Source: CAZRHR01 sp964599915 (GTDB lineage: Bacteria; Bacteroidota; Bacteroidia; CAIKAF01). From it: a stretch of 23,454 nucleotides of DNA. The notes beneath the pieces are model-generated. The model was not told where the DNA came from and made no database searches. It saw only the letters and a list, made by a program, of their open reading frames with translations. The stretch lies in NCBI GenBank assembly GCA_964599915.1, contig CAZRHR010000044.1:1-23454 (forward strand), given 5' to 3'. Position 1 is the first letter of the stretch. Every line of letters starts with the position of its first letter. A program made the position numbers and the translations under genes. Below, in pieces: positions 15,809 through 22,891 of the stretch.

Positions 15809-16003
15809 GAGGACCTTTTAGGAACACGATTTTTCAAAATGTGTTGTCGTAATTAAACGTATGACGTGCAAGCCTCCATTGGTTCGCGCATGATTTTGGA
15901 AATCAGAACCATTTCTCTAAGCCATGCCTGCTGCTGTTTATCATGCGTTTTTATTGGCTGAAAGATTCCATGTTTTTTTTCGCTGGGTTTCAAGCCGCCT
16001 ATC

Positions 16004-16035
16004 TTGCACAACGCGCTGGAAAACTTTTACCTTTA
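16004..16035 (+). promoter_or_regulatory. Possible promoter of the transketolase operon
   Basis: TTG (16004-16006), 21 nt, then TACCTTTA (16028-16035), one base off TAnnTTTG. It ends four bases before the preferred ATG at 16040, so the transcript could be leaderless. It overlaps the first codons of an alternative upstream ATG at 16004, which argues against that start. Confidence 0.4.
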
Positions 16036-16039
16036 CGGC

Positions 16040-16894
16040 ATGAGAATACAAGACCTAGAAGGCCTCGAACGCATGGCCTCCCAAATTCGGAGAGATATTG
16101 TCCGCATGGTCCACGGTTGCCAATCAGGGCATCCCGGTGGTTCACTTGGTTGTACAGATTTCTTAACTGCTTTATATTTTCATATCGCAGAACACCAGCC
16201 ACAACCTTTCGATATGGACGGGAAAAACCAAGATTTGTTTTTCCTTTCCAATGGTCATATTTCACCTGTTTTTTACAGTGTTTTAGCCAGAAGCGGTTAT
16301 TTCGAAGTGGCAGAACTAAGCACATTCCGACGCATTCACTCTAGGTTGCAAGGCCATCCAACCACGCATGAGCATTTAGAAGGTGTACGCATCGCCTCCG
16401 GCTCGCTCGGACAAGGATTGTCTGTAGCTTCCGGCGCTGCTTTAGCCAAGCGCATGAACAAAGACCCACGTTTGGTCTACGTACTTCATGGCGATGGGGA
16501 GCTTCAAGAAGGACAAATTTGGGAAGCAGCTATGTTTGCTGCACATCATAAACTGGATAACCTTATTGCCACAGTTGACTGGAATGGCCAACAAATCGAT
16601 GGCCCTGTGGATGCAGTATGTACTTTAGGCGATTTAGAAGCCAAATGGAAGGCCTTTGGCTGGGAAGTATTGGTGGCCGAAAATGGCAACCACATGGCAG
16701 AAGTGGTTTCTGTCCTGCAAACTGCTAAAGCCCGCACCGGAAAAGGAAAGCCGGTATGTATCTTACTCAAAACCCAAATGGGTTATGGCGTAGATTTTAT
16801 GATGGGATCGCACGCCTGGCATGGCATTGCCCCGAACGATGCACAATTAGAAAGCGCATTGGCACAATTGGAAGAAACTTACGGAGACTATTAA
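16040..16894 (+). CDS. Transketolase, N-terminal (thiamine diphosphate-binding) subunit
   Basis: The first half of a split transketolase, 284 residues from MRIQDLEGLERM. Transketolase moves two-carbon units between sugar phosphates in the pentose phosphate pathway. The thiamine diphosphate-binding signature is complete: HGDGELQEGQIWEAAMFA followed by VDWNGQQIDG, the metal and diphosphate site. SGHPGGSLGCTDFLTALYFH near the start and SLGQGLSVASGAALA are also standard. The second half is the next gene, 12 bp downstream. Splitting into two genes is a normal form in many bacteria, so this is not a frameshift. A longer start at 16004 would add 12 residues but overlaps the promoter. Confidence 0.93.
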   Translation: MRIQDLEGLERMASQIRRDIVRMVHGCQSGHPGGSLGCTDFLTALYFHIAEHQPQPFDMDGKNQDLFFLSNGHISPVFYSVLARSGYFEVAELSTFRRIHSRLQGHPTTHEHLEGVRIASGSLGQGLSVASGAALAKRMNKDPRLVYVLHGDGELQEGQIWEAAMFAAHHKLDNLIATVDWNGQQIDGPVDAVCTLGDLEAKWKAFGWEVLVAENGNHMAEVVSVLQTAKARTGKGKPVCILLKTQMGYGVDFMMGSHAWHGIAPNDAQLESALAQLEETYGDY

Positions 16895-16906
16895 TGCAAA
16901 CCGGAC

Positions 16907-17863
16907 ATGAAGAAATTTACATATACTGAGAAAAAGGATACCCGCTCCGGTTTTGGTGACGGATTATTGGAAGTCGCACGCAAAAATCCCAAAGTAGTGG
17001 GGCTTACGGCTGATTTAGCCGGTTCCTTGAAAATGAATGCGTTTGCAAAGGAATTCCCTGAGCGTTTTGTGCAAGTAGGTATTGCTGAAGCCAACATGAT
17101 GGGCGTGGCCGCAGGCCTTACCATTGGCGGAAAAATTCCTTACACCGGAACCTTTGCCAACTTCTCCACGGGACGCGTGTACGACCAGATTCGTCAATCC
17201 ATTGCATATTCGCACAAGAATGTAAAAATTTGTGCTTCTCACGCAGGCCTTACTTTGGGCGAAGATGGCGCAACCCACCAAATCTTGGAAGACATTGGCA
17301 TGATGCGTATGCTTCCCGGTATGACCGTGATTGTGCCCTGCGACTACAACGAAACCAAAGCCGCCACCATAGCTATTGCGGAACACAATGGACCTGTGTA
17401 TTTGCGTTTTGGTCGTCCTTCTTGGCCTGTTTTTACGGGTGCAGATGAGCCTTTTGTTATTGGGAAAGCCAAAATCATGCAGGAGGGTACAGATGTGGCC
17501 ATTTTCGCTACGGGCCATATGGTTTGGAAAGCCGTTGAAGCTTTGGAAGTGTTGGCTGAAAGAGGCGTACATGCATCTTTAATTAATCTACACACCATTA
17601 AGCCATTGGATGAAGATGCCATCATTGCGCAAGCCCGTAAAACAGGTTGTGTGGTTACTTGTGAAGAACACAATCGCCTTGGAGGAATGGGAGATGCTGT
17701 GGCTCAGGTGCTTGGAAAGAATTTTCCCGTTCCGCATGAATATGTAGCGGTAAATGATACCTTTGGAGAAAGTGGAACGCCAACTGAATTAATGACCAAA
17801 TATGGTCTCGACGTTCCCCAAATTGTGGCTGCAGCAGAAACTGCCATCCGCCGCAAAAAGTAA
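16907..17863 (+). CDS. Transketolase, C-terminal subunit
   Basis: The second half of the split transketolase, 318 residues. It holds the pyrimidine-binding domain, with the catalytic Glu in FVQVGIAEANMMG and the SHAGLTLGEDGATHQ histidines, and a C-terminal transketolase domain (FATGHMVWKAVEALEVL, then CVVTCEEHNRLGG). It must pair with the preceding subunit to build the active site. It sits in a tight operon: 12 bp after the N-terminal subunit and 6 bp before the DUF4290 gene. Confidence 0.94.
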   Translation: MKKFTYTEKKDTRSGFGDGLLEVARKNPKVVGLTADLAGSLKMNAFAKEFPERFVQVGIAEANMMGVAAGLTIGGKIPYTGTFANFSTGRVYDQIRQSIAYSHKNVKICASHAGLTLGEDGATHQILEDIGMMRMLPGMTVIVPCDYNETKAATIAIAEHNGPVYLRFGRPSWPVFTGADEPFVIGKAKIMQEGTDVAIFATGHMVWKAVEALEVLAERGVHASLINLHTIKPLDEDAIIAQARKTGCVVTCEEHNRLGGMGDAVAQVLGKNFPVPHEYVAVNDTFGESGTPTELMTKYGLDVPQIVAAAETAIRRKK

Positions 17864-17869
17864 AAGGTC

Positions 17870-18538
17870 ATGGAATACAACTCTCAGCGTGAACGCATTC
17901 GCCTCCCGGAATATGGTCGGGCCATACAAGATTTGGTCAAACAAGCCGTAGATATTCCGGATCGCACGGAACGCACAAAAGCCGCTTTCGCCCTCATTCA
18001 AATGATGGCCATTACCAATCCGGCCCTTAAAGAGTTAAAGGAAACAGAAGATATTCAGCATAAACTTTGGGATCATCTTTTTATCATTTCAGATTTCAAG
18101 CTGGATGTGGAAGCCCCTTTTCCCATGCCAGATCCTGAAGCGATTCGCCAAAAGCCCAAAACCCTCGCTTATCCTCAAAATAAAGTGAGGCTTAGGCATT
18201 ATGGGATGTACATCGAACAACTCATTGACAAGGCCAAAACCATGGAAGTCAGTGAGGGTAAAGACCGGTTTGTAGAGGTCATCGCCAACCTGATGAAAAA
18301 AGCCTATTTGGTGTACAACCAAGACAATGTAAGTGATGAACAAATTCGCTCGGACCTGAGCAATATTTCAGGCCAAACCCTTTCTTTACGCGATGAGGTT
18401 CGTTTACGTAACAGTGCTGAACTCTTGGCCGGTATGAACCAATATCCTAAGGGAGGTGCAGCCGGTGGTGCCAAAAAGAAAAAGAAAAAGAAGAAAATCA
18501 TGGGCAGCGGTTTCAAACCCATGTCCCAAAGACCCTAA
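17870..18538 (+). CDS. DUF4290 family protein with lysine-rich tail
   Basis: A 222-residue cytoplasmic protein of the DUF4290 family, which is restricted to Bacteroidota and has no known function. The family block is the first 185 residues: YNSQRERIRLPEYGRAIQDL, then IMSF-like helices (ALIQMMAITNPAL), KLWDHLFIISDF and a PFPMPDPE turn, and RHYGMYIEQLIDKA. It is predicted mostly helical. The last 35 residues differ: a Gly/Ala linker followed by eight lysines and IMGSGFKPM, a basic low-complexity tail that could bind nucleic acid or acidic lipids. The gene lies 6 bp after the transketolase subunit and 3 bp before murA, so it is co-expressed with cell-wall synthesis. Confidence 0.85.
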   Translation: MEYNSQRERIRLPEYGRAIQDLVKQAVDIPDRTERTKAAFALIQMMAITNPALKELKETEDIQHKLWDHLFIISDFKLDVEAPFPMPDPEAIRQKPKTLAYPQNKVRLRHYGMYIEQLIDKAKTMEVSEGKDRFVEVIANLMKKAYLVYNQDNVSDEQIRSDLSNISGQTLSLRDEVRLRNSAELLAGMNQYPKGGAAGGAKKKKKKKKIMGSGFKPMSQRP

Positions 18539-18541
18539 GCT

Positions 18542-19849
18542 ATGTCAGGAATTTTTGAAGTAGAAGGCGGATTTTCCCTCAAAGGAAGTATCGAACCGCA
18601 AGGTGCTAAAAATGAAGCCCTGCAAATCTTATGTGCAGTGCTTTTGACGTCTGAAAAAGTTACCATCACCAATGTTCCCGAAATTCATGATGTGCTCCGG
18701 CTCATTGATATTTTGAAAGATCTTGGTGTCCAAGTAGAAAGGGTAGCGCGTGGACATTTTGTTTTTCAGGCCGACCAAGTAAATCGTGAGCATTTGTATG
18801 CGGATGCTTATCGAAACAGTGCCGCTCGTCTTCGTGGTTCCATCATGCTGCTTGGCCCTATGTTGGCCAGATTTCGTGAGGGGGCTATTCCAAGACCCGG
18901 AGGAGACAAAATTGGTCGGAGACGCTTAGATACCCATTTTCTTGGACTTCAGGCCCTCGGCGCCACCACCGATGTAGATACCACCACCCACTTCTATCGG
19001 ATGAAAGCAGCACAACTGAAAGGCACCTTCATCTACATGGAAGAAATTTCTGTGACCGGTACAGCCAACGTAGTGATGGCTGCCGTTTTGGCTGATGGTA
19101 CCACACAAATCTATAACGCAGCTTGCGAACCCTATGTGCAGCAACTTTGTCAGATGCTGAACCGCATGGGTGCCAAAATTTCTGGAATTGGTTCCAATCT
19201 TTTAACCATTGAAGGCGTTTCTTCACTTCATGGCTGCGAGCATCGGATTCTTCCAGACATGATTGAAGTGGGCTCATTTATTGGTCTGGCCGCCATGACT
19301 CAGTCTGAAATTACCATCAAGAATGTGGGCTATGAGCATTTGGGTATGATTCCCACCATTTTCGAAAAACTAGGTATTATCTTAGTGAGAAATGGCGATG
19401 ATATCATTGTGCCACAGCAAAAAGGGTATGAAATAGACACCTTTATGGACGGGTCCATCCTCACCATTTACGATGCTCCCTGGCCGGGTTTCACCCCTGA
19501 CCTTATTTCTGTAGTGTTGGTAACTGCAACCCAAGCCAAAGGTTCTGTGCTCATTCATCAGAAAATGTTTGAAAGTCGCCTTTTCTTCGTGGATAAACTC
19601 ATTGACATGGGTGCACAAATCATTTTATGTGACCCGCACCGTGCTACGGTGATTGGTTTGGACAGGAAATATCCATTGCGCGGCATTGAAATGAGCTCGC
19701 CGGATATCCGCGCGGGGGTGGCCTTGCTCATAGCAGCGCTTTCTGCCGAAGGTAAATCTCGCATTCACAACATTGAGCAGATCGACCGTGGGTATGAAAG
19801 AATTGATGAGCGTCTTCAAAATCTCGGTGCAAGGATTAAGCGAATTTGA
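18542..19849 (+). CDS. murA: UDP-N-acetylglucosamine 1-carboxyvinyltransferase
   Basis: MurA transfers enolpyruvate from PEP to UDP-GlcNAc, the first committed step of peptidoglycan synthesis. The 435-residue protein has the EPT fold with the expected residues: Lys and Asn in QGAKNEALQIL, the loop Arg in GRRRLDTH, the Asp in DAPWPGFTPDL and the Arg in SPDIRAGVALL. The active-site loop reads PGGDKIGRRR, so residue 122 (codon 18905-18907) is Asp where most MurA enzymes have the Cys that fosfomycin attacks. Asp there is known to support activity and give fosfomycin insensitivity in mycobacteria and chlamydiae. It follows the DUF4290 gene by 3 bp. Confidence 0.96.
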   Translation: MSGIFEVEGGFSLKGSIEPQGAKNEALQILCAVLLTSEKVTITNVPEIHDVLRLIDILKDLGVQVERVARGHFVFQADQVNREHLYADAYRNSAARLRGSIMLLGPMLARFREGAIPRPGGDKIGRRRLDTHFLGLQALGATTDVDTTTHFYRMKAAQLKGTFIYMEEISVTGTANVVMAAVLADGTTQIYNAACEPYVQQLCQMLNRMGAKISGIGSNLLTIEGVSSLHGCEHRILPDMIEVGSFIGLAAMTQSEITIKNVGYEHLGMIPTIFEKLGIILVRNGDDIIVPQQKGYEIDTFMDGSILTIYDAPWPGFTPDLISVVLVTATQAKGSVLIHQKMFESRLFFVDKLIDMGAQIILCDPHRATVIGLDRKYPLRGIEMSSPDIRAGVALLIAALSAEGKSRIHNIEQIDRGYERIDERLQNLGARIKRI

Positions 19850-19893
19850 AACAACATCTGCTTTGTTCCGTTAAGCCTCATTGAAAATACACT

Positions 19894-20448
19894 ATGATGT
19901 CTAGAACGACTTTATTTTTTGGATTGCTTATCGTCGTCGCCTTGTGTGGTGGCTTTCTTTTGCGCACGGTGAATCGTGAACCCGCTGCTGGCCCGCTTGG
20001 CCAAATAAACATTGGTGATCCCGCACCCGATATTGCCCTGTCCGATCCCAATGGCAAAACCTTGAAACTTTCTGGGCTTAAAGGGCACCTTGTGCTCATT
20101 GATTTTTGGGCTTCTTGGTGTAGGCCTTGTCGCATGGAAAATCCTAATATTGTTGCTGCTTATCAGCAGTTTAAAGGAAAGAAATTCAAAAATGCCAAAA
20201 AAGGTTTCCGCATCTTTTCCGTTAGTCTTGATAAAGACAAAGACCGTTGGGTAGAAGCCATTCGTGCCGATAAATTGGAATGGCCTGAACATGTGAGCGA
20301 TTTGCAAGGTTGGAATTCTTCTGCTGCCAGAACCTATGGCGTCAATTCTATTCCATACAACTTCTTGGTAAATGGAGAAGGCCTTATTGTGGCCAGAAAT
20401 TTACGAGGCTCAGCTTTACAGGCCCAACTGGAAGCACTGACCAAATAA
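19894..20448 (+). CDS. TlpA/ResA-like membrane-anchored thioredoxin
   Basis: A 184-residue thiol-disulfide oxidoreductase facing the periplasm. Residues 6-23 are one hydrophobic segment with no clear cleavage site, so it is probably an N-terminal anchor. The thioredoxin fold follows, with the active site WCRPC (Cys76 and Cys79) in LIDFWASWCRPCRMENP and the cis-Pro region near GVNSIPYNFLVN. GDPAPDIALSDPNGKTLKLS is the AhpC/TSA-Redoxin start common to TlpA and ResA. The partner is unknown: cytochrome c maturation or general reduction of periplasmic disulfides are both possible. It starts 44 bp after murA and probably belongs to the same transcript. Confidence 0.88.
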   Translation: MMSRTTLFFGLLIVVALCGGFLLRTVNREPAAGPLGQINIGDPAPDIALSDPNGKTLKLSGLKGHLVLIDFWASWCRPCRMENPNIVAAYQQFKGKKFKNAKKGFRIFSVSLDKDKDRWVEAIRADKLEWPEHVSDLQGWNSSAARTYGVNSIPYNFLVNGEGLIVARNLRGSALQAQLEALTK

Positions 20449-20480
20449 AATCTATACCTGACAAATTGTCGGATTTACCT

Positions 20481-20510
20481 CCCTTGGCAGTCTTTTTGTA
20501 CGCCCAAGGG
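20481..20510 (+). other. Inverted repeat in the grpE upstream region
   Basis: CCCTTGG (20481-20487) pairs with CCAAGGG (20504-20510) around a 16-nt loop containing a T run; a short T run also follows just before the grpE ATG. It could be a terminator for the preceding operon or a control element of grpE. It does not resemble a CIRCE element. Confidence 0.4.
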
Positions 20511-20524
20511 CAAAATTGTTTTTT

Positions 20525-21070
20525 ATGCATACACCAGAAAATAATACTGAACCTACCGAGGATCCTGTTTCTCAGCATGTCATAGAGGATGCTACTCAAG
20601 AAACCCAAGCCAATTCCACGGATGAAGTATCCCATTGGGAAGAAAAATGGAAGGCTGCTCAAGAACAATATGTTAGGCTTTATGCCGAATTCGAAAATTT
20701 TAGAAAGCGGAATGCCAAAGAAAAACAATTACTTCAGCAAACCGCAGGGCAGGGGATGGTGATGGCTGTTTTGCCGCTGTTGGATGATTTAGAAAGAGCC
20801 CTCGCTCAACCTGAAGATCCAACCCAATATGCACAGTTCAGAACGGGCATTCAACTTATTCATCAGAAATTCATTCAAACCTTGAAAGAAAAAGGTGTGG
20901 AAGAAGTGGAGGCATTGAATCAACCTTTTGACCCAGATCGTCACGAGGCCATTACCCATATTCCAGCAACACAACCCGAGCAAGAGGGTAAAGTGTTAGA
21001 TGTTATTGAAAAAGGCTACATGATGGGAGAACAAATACTCCGCTTCCCCAAAGTAGTGATAGGCCGATAA
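20525..21070 (+). CDS. grpE: Nucleotide exchange factor GrpE
   Basis: GrpE releases ADP from DnaK and so resets the Hsp70 cycle. The 181-residue protein has a disordered acidic N-terminus, then a long coiled coil (EEKWKAAQEQYVRLYAEFEN, continuing FRKRNAKEKQLL) and the C-terminal beta domain with PFDPDRHEAI and VLDVIEKGYMMGEQILRFPK, the GrpE signature. The start is the ATG at 20525 (MHTPENN); an in-frame TTG at 20516 is less likely. It lies 10 bp before dnaJ, with which it works. dnaK is not in the window. Confidence 0.95.
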   Translation: MHTPENNTEPTEDPVSQHVIEDATQETQANSTDEVSHWEEKWKAAQEQYVRLYAEFENFRKRNAKEKQLLQQTAGQGMVMAVLPLLDDLERALAQPEDPTQYAQFRTGIQLIHQKFIQTLKEKGVEEVEALNQPFDPDRHEAITHIPATQPEQEGKVLDVIEKGYMMGEQILRFPKVVIGR

Positions 21071-21080
21071 ACCAAAGCCC

Positions 21081-22220
21081 ATGGCAAAAAGAGATTATTA
21101 TGAGGTCTTAGGCGTTTCAAAATCCGCTTCAGCAGACGAGTTAAAAAAGGCCTACCGTAAATTGGCCGTACAATATCACCCGGATAAAAATCCAGGAGAT
21201 AAAGCGGCGGAAGAAAAATTCAAGGAAGCGGCAGAGGCTTATGAGGTTTTATCCAATCCGGATAAAAAACGTAATTATGACCAGTTCGGCCATGCCGGTC
21301 CTGCCGGACAAGGATTTGGCGGCTACGGCGGCGGCGTAAATATGGAAGATATCTTTGAAAATTTCGGAGATATTTTCGGTGGCGCCTTTGGGGGTGGTTT
21401 TGGTGGCGGTGGTCGCGGACGCGTCGTAAATAAGGGGTCCAATATCCGCATCAAAGTGCGCTTGACCCTGGAAGAAATGGCGGAAGGGGTAAATAAGAAA
21501 ATCAAAGTAAACAAATACATTAGCTGCGATTCCTGCTCCGGATCAGGCGCCAAAGCAGGCTCTGGTACCAAAACTTGCGGAACATGTAATGGCACAGGTC
21601 AAGTGAGTAGGGTTTCCAATACCTTCCTTGGACAAATGCGCACCACTTCGGTTTGTCCCACCTGTAATGGCCAAGGAAACATTATCTCTGAAAAATGTGG
21701 TAAATGTAGTGGAGAAGGCATTGTTCGTGGAGAAGAAATCATTGAGGTTCGCATCCCGGCTGGTGTGGCGGATGGCATGCAACTCTCGCTCTCCGGAAAG
21801 GGAAATGCCGGTCCACGCAATGGCGTGCCTGGCGATTTACTAATCGTTATTGAAGAGGAAGAGCATCCACACTTCAAACGCGACGGCAACAACCTTTTCT
21901 ACGAACTCTACATCAATTTTGCTGATGCTGCCTTAGGGAGCCAAGTAGATATTCCCACCTTGTCCGGCCGTGCCAAAATCAAAATTGATGCGGGGACGCA
22001 ATCCGGAAAAATGCTTCGACTCAAAGGAAAAGGATTTCCTTCTGTTCAAGACGGTACACGAGGCGACTTACTGGTTAATGTGAACGTTTGGACGCCTCAG
22101 CAACTGTCCTCTGAGGAAAAGGCCATCTTGGAAAAATGGCGCACCAGCGACAATTTTACCCCAAGTCCCGGGAAAAAGGACCGGAGCTTTTTTGACCGTA
22201 TGAGGGAATATTTCTCTTGA
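21081..22220 (+). CDS. dnaJ: Chaperone DnaJ (Hsp40)
   Basis: DnaJ delivers unfolded proteins to DnaK and stimulates its ATPase. The 379-residue protein is a complete type I DnaJ. It has a J domain at 1-70 with His33-Pro34-Asp35 (QYHPDKNPG), a Gly/Phe-rich linker (FGGAFGGGFGGGGRG), and a zinc domain with four CxxCxGxG repeats (CDSCSGSG, CGTCNGTG, CPTCNGQG, CGKCSGEG). Two C-terminal substrate-binding domains follow (EVRIPAGVADGMQLSLSGKG and RLKGKGFPSVQ). It is cotranscribed with grpE and ended by a strong terminator. Confidence 0.97.
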   Translation: MAKRDYYEVLGVSKSASADELKKAYRKLAVQYHPDKNPGDKAAEEKFKEAAEAYEVLSNPDKKRNYDQFGHAGPAGQGFGGYGGGVNMEDIFENFGDIFGGAFGGGFGGGGRGRVVNKGSNIRIKVRLTLEEMAEGVNKKIKVNKYISCDSCSGSGAKAGSGTKTCGTCNGTGQVSRVSNTFLGQMRTTSVCPTCNGQGNIISEKCGKCSGEGIVRGEEIIEVRIPAGVADGMQLSLSGKGNAGPRNGVPGDLLIVIEEEEHPHFKRDGNNLFYELYINFADAALGSQVDIPTLSGRAKIKIDAGTQSGKMLRLKGKGFPSVQDGTRGDLLVNVNVWTPQQLSSEEKAILEKWRTSDNFTPSPGKKDRSFFDRMREYFS

Positions 22221-22270
22221 ACCTACCATTTACTTGGCCTGTATTTTCTCGGCCTTGATTAAGCAGTTTT

Positions 22271-22304
22271 AAACAAAAAAGCCTCGATAATTCGAGGCTT
22301 TTCT
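22271..22304. terminator. Bidirectional terminator after dnaJ
   Basis: GCCTCGA (22281-22287) pairs with TCGAGGC (22292-22298) around TAAT, flanked by an A run on the left and TTTT on the right that extend the stem. It ends the dnaJ transcript and, in the other direction, the convergent lipoprotein gene. Confidence 0.85.
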
Positions 22305-22320
22305 ATTAATCATGGATGGA

Positions 22321-22704
22321 TTATTCAGTAATGTCAATGTGAACATCCCTTTTGGCGGATTTTCCAGCCACATCTCGCACCGTTACATCTAAATGATATT
22401 CTCCTACGGCTGCGTCCGGAGGAATCACCATGTCATGGTGATGAATTTCAATGTTCTTGCCCGTGAGCACATAGGTGGAATCAAAAATCCAACCTGCACC
22501 ACTTTCTTTGTGCAGATAAATACGACAGTCTGCAAGTTCTTCTTCCGAACTGATTTGCATGTCGAAATGGATGTCTGTTCCACGTGCGTAAGCCTGGTGG
22601 TTGGTAGGTTCAATTAGGGTGAGCTGAGGACCATCGTCCTTTCCACAACCCAAAAGACCAGTAAAAACAATTCCTGTGGCGAATAAAAACACTGTATTTT
22701 TCAT
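22321..22704 (-). CDS. DUF4625-like lipoprotein
   Basis: A 127-residue lipoprotein. The start is the ATG at 22704 (MKNTVFLFATGIVFTG); the lipobox LLGC puts the lipidated Cys at residue 20. An in-frame ATG at 22797 would read through the promoter and inverted repeat and is rejected. The mature part resembles DUF4625 of Bacteroidota: AYARGTDIHFDMQIS, a NIEIHHHDMVIPPDAAVGEY stretch with a His cluster, and LDVTVRDVAGKSAKRDVHI. The predicted fold is an Ig-like beta sandwich. The His residues (IHFD, HHHD) could bind metal; this is inference. It is transcribed alone, convergent with dnaJ and divergent from the ABC ATPase, and its promoter is covered by a long inverted repeat. Confidence 0.75.
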   Translation of the reverse strand: MKNTVFLFATGIVFTGLLGCGKDDGPQLTLIEPTNHQAYARGTDIHFDMQISSEEELADCRIYLHKESGAGWIFDSTYVLTGKNIEIHHHDMVIPPDAAVGEYHLDVTVRDVAGKSAKRDVHIDITE

Positions 22705-22721
22705 GTACTGCAACTTTATTG

Positions 22722-22751
22722 CAAATGTAGAACTTTTTTCTTTTGCAACAA
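22722..22751 (-). promoter_or_regulatory. Bacteroidota-type promoter of the DUF4625-like lipoprotein gene
   Basis: On the minus strand TTG (22749-22751), 19 nt, then TACATTTG (22722-22729), a full match to both elements with ideal spacing. The -7 ends 17 bases before the ATG at 22704. The -33 and spacer lie inside the inverted repeat at 22731-22771. Confidence 0.6.
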
Positions 22752-22771
22752 TAGTGCAAAAGAAAAAAGTT
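22731..22771. promoter_or_regulatory. Perfect 17-bp inverted repeat, candidate operator
   Basis: The left arm 22731-22747 (AACTTTTTTCTTTTGCA) is the exact reverse complement of the right arm 22755-22771, with a 7-nt centre (ACAATAG). The core TTGCAACAATAGTGCAA is a plausible dimer-binding site. The arms cover the -33 and the whole spacer of the lipoprotein promoter, the classic place for a repressor. The stem could also fold in RNA, but as it lies upstream of the predicted start site, binding to DNA is more likely. No regulator gene is adjacent. Confidence 0.65.
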
Positions 22772-22891
22772 GCTTGGTTTGATAAAGTCTCAAGCATGAA
22801 AAAGGTACACCTTTGACTTTATTGATTTATTTAACATATTACCTTCCTCAAACTAGCTTCAGGCGCTGTATTTTCGGTAAAATTTATCTTC

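Noticed and set aside
16040..17863. Frameshifted transketolase
   Set aside because: Each half is complete, with its own start and a 12-bp spacer; two-gene transketolases are common.
20440..20524. CIRCE (HrcA) element before grpE
   Set aside because: There is no TTAGCACTC-N9-GAGTGCTAA; the inverted repeat present is unrelated.
22705..22797. N-terminal extension of the DUF4625-like lipoprotein
   Set aside because: It would read through the promoter and inverted repeat and would bury the signal peptide and lipobox.
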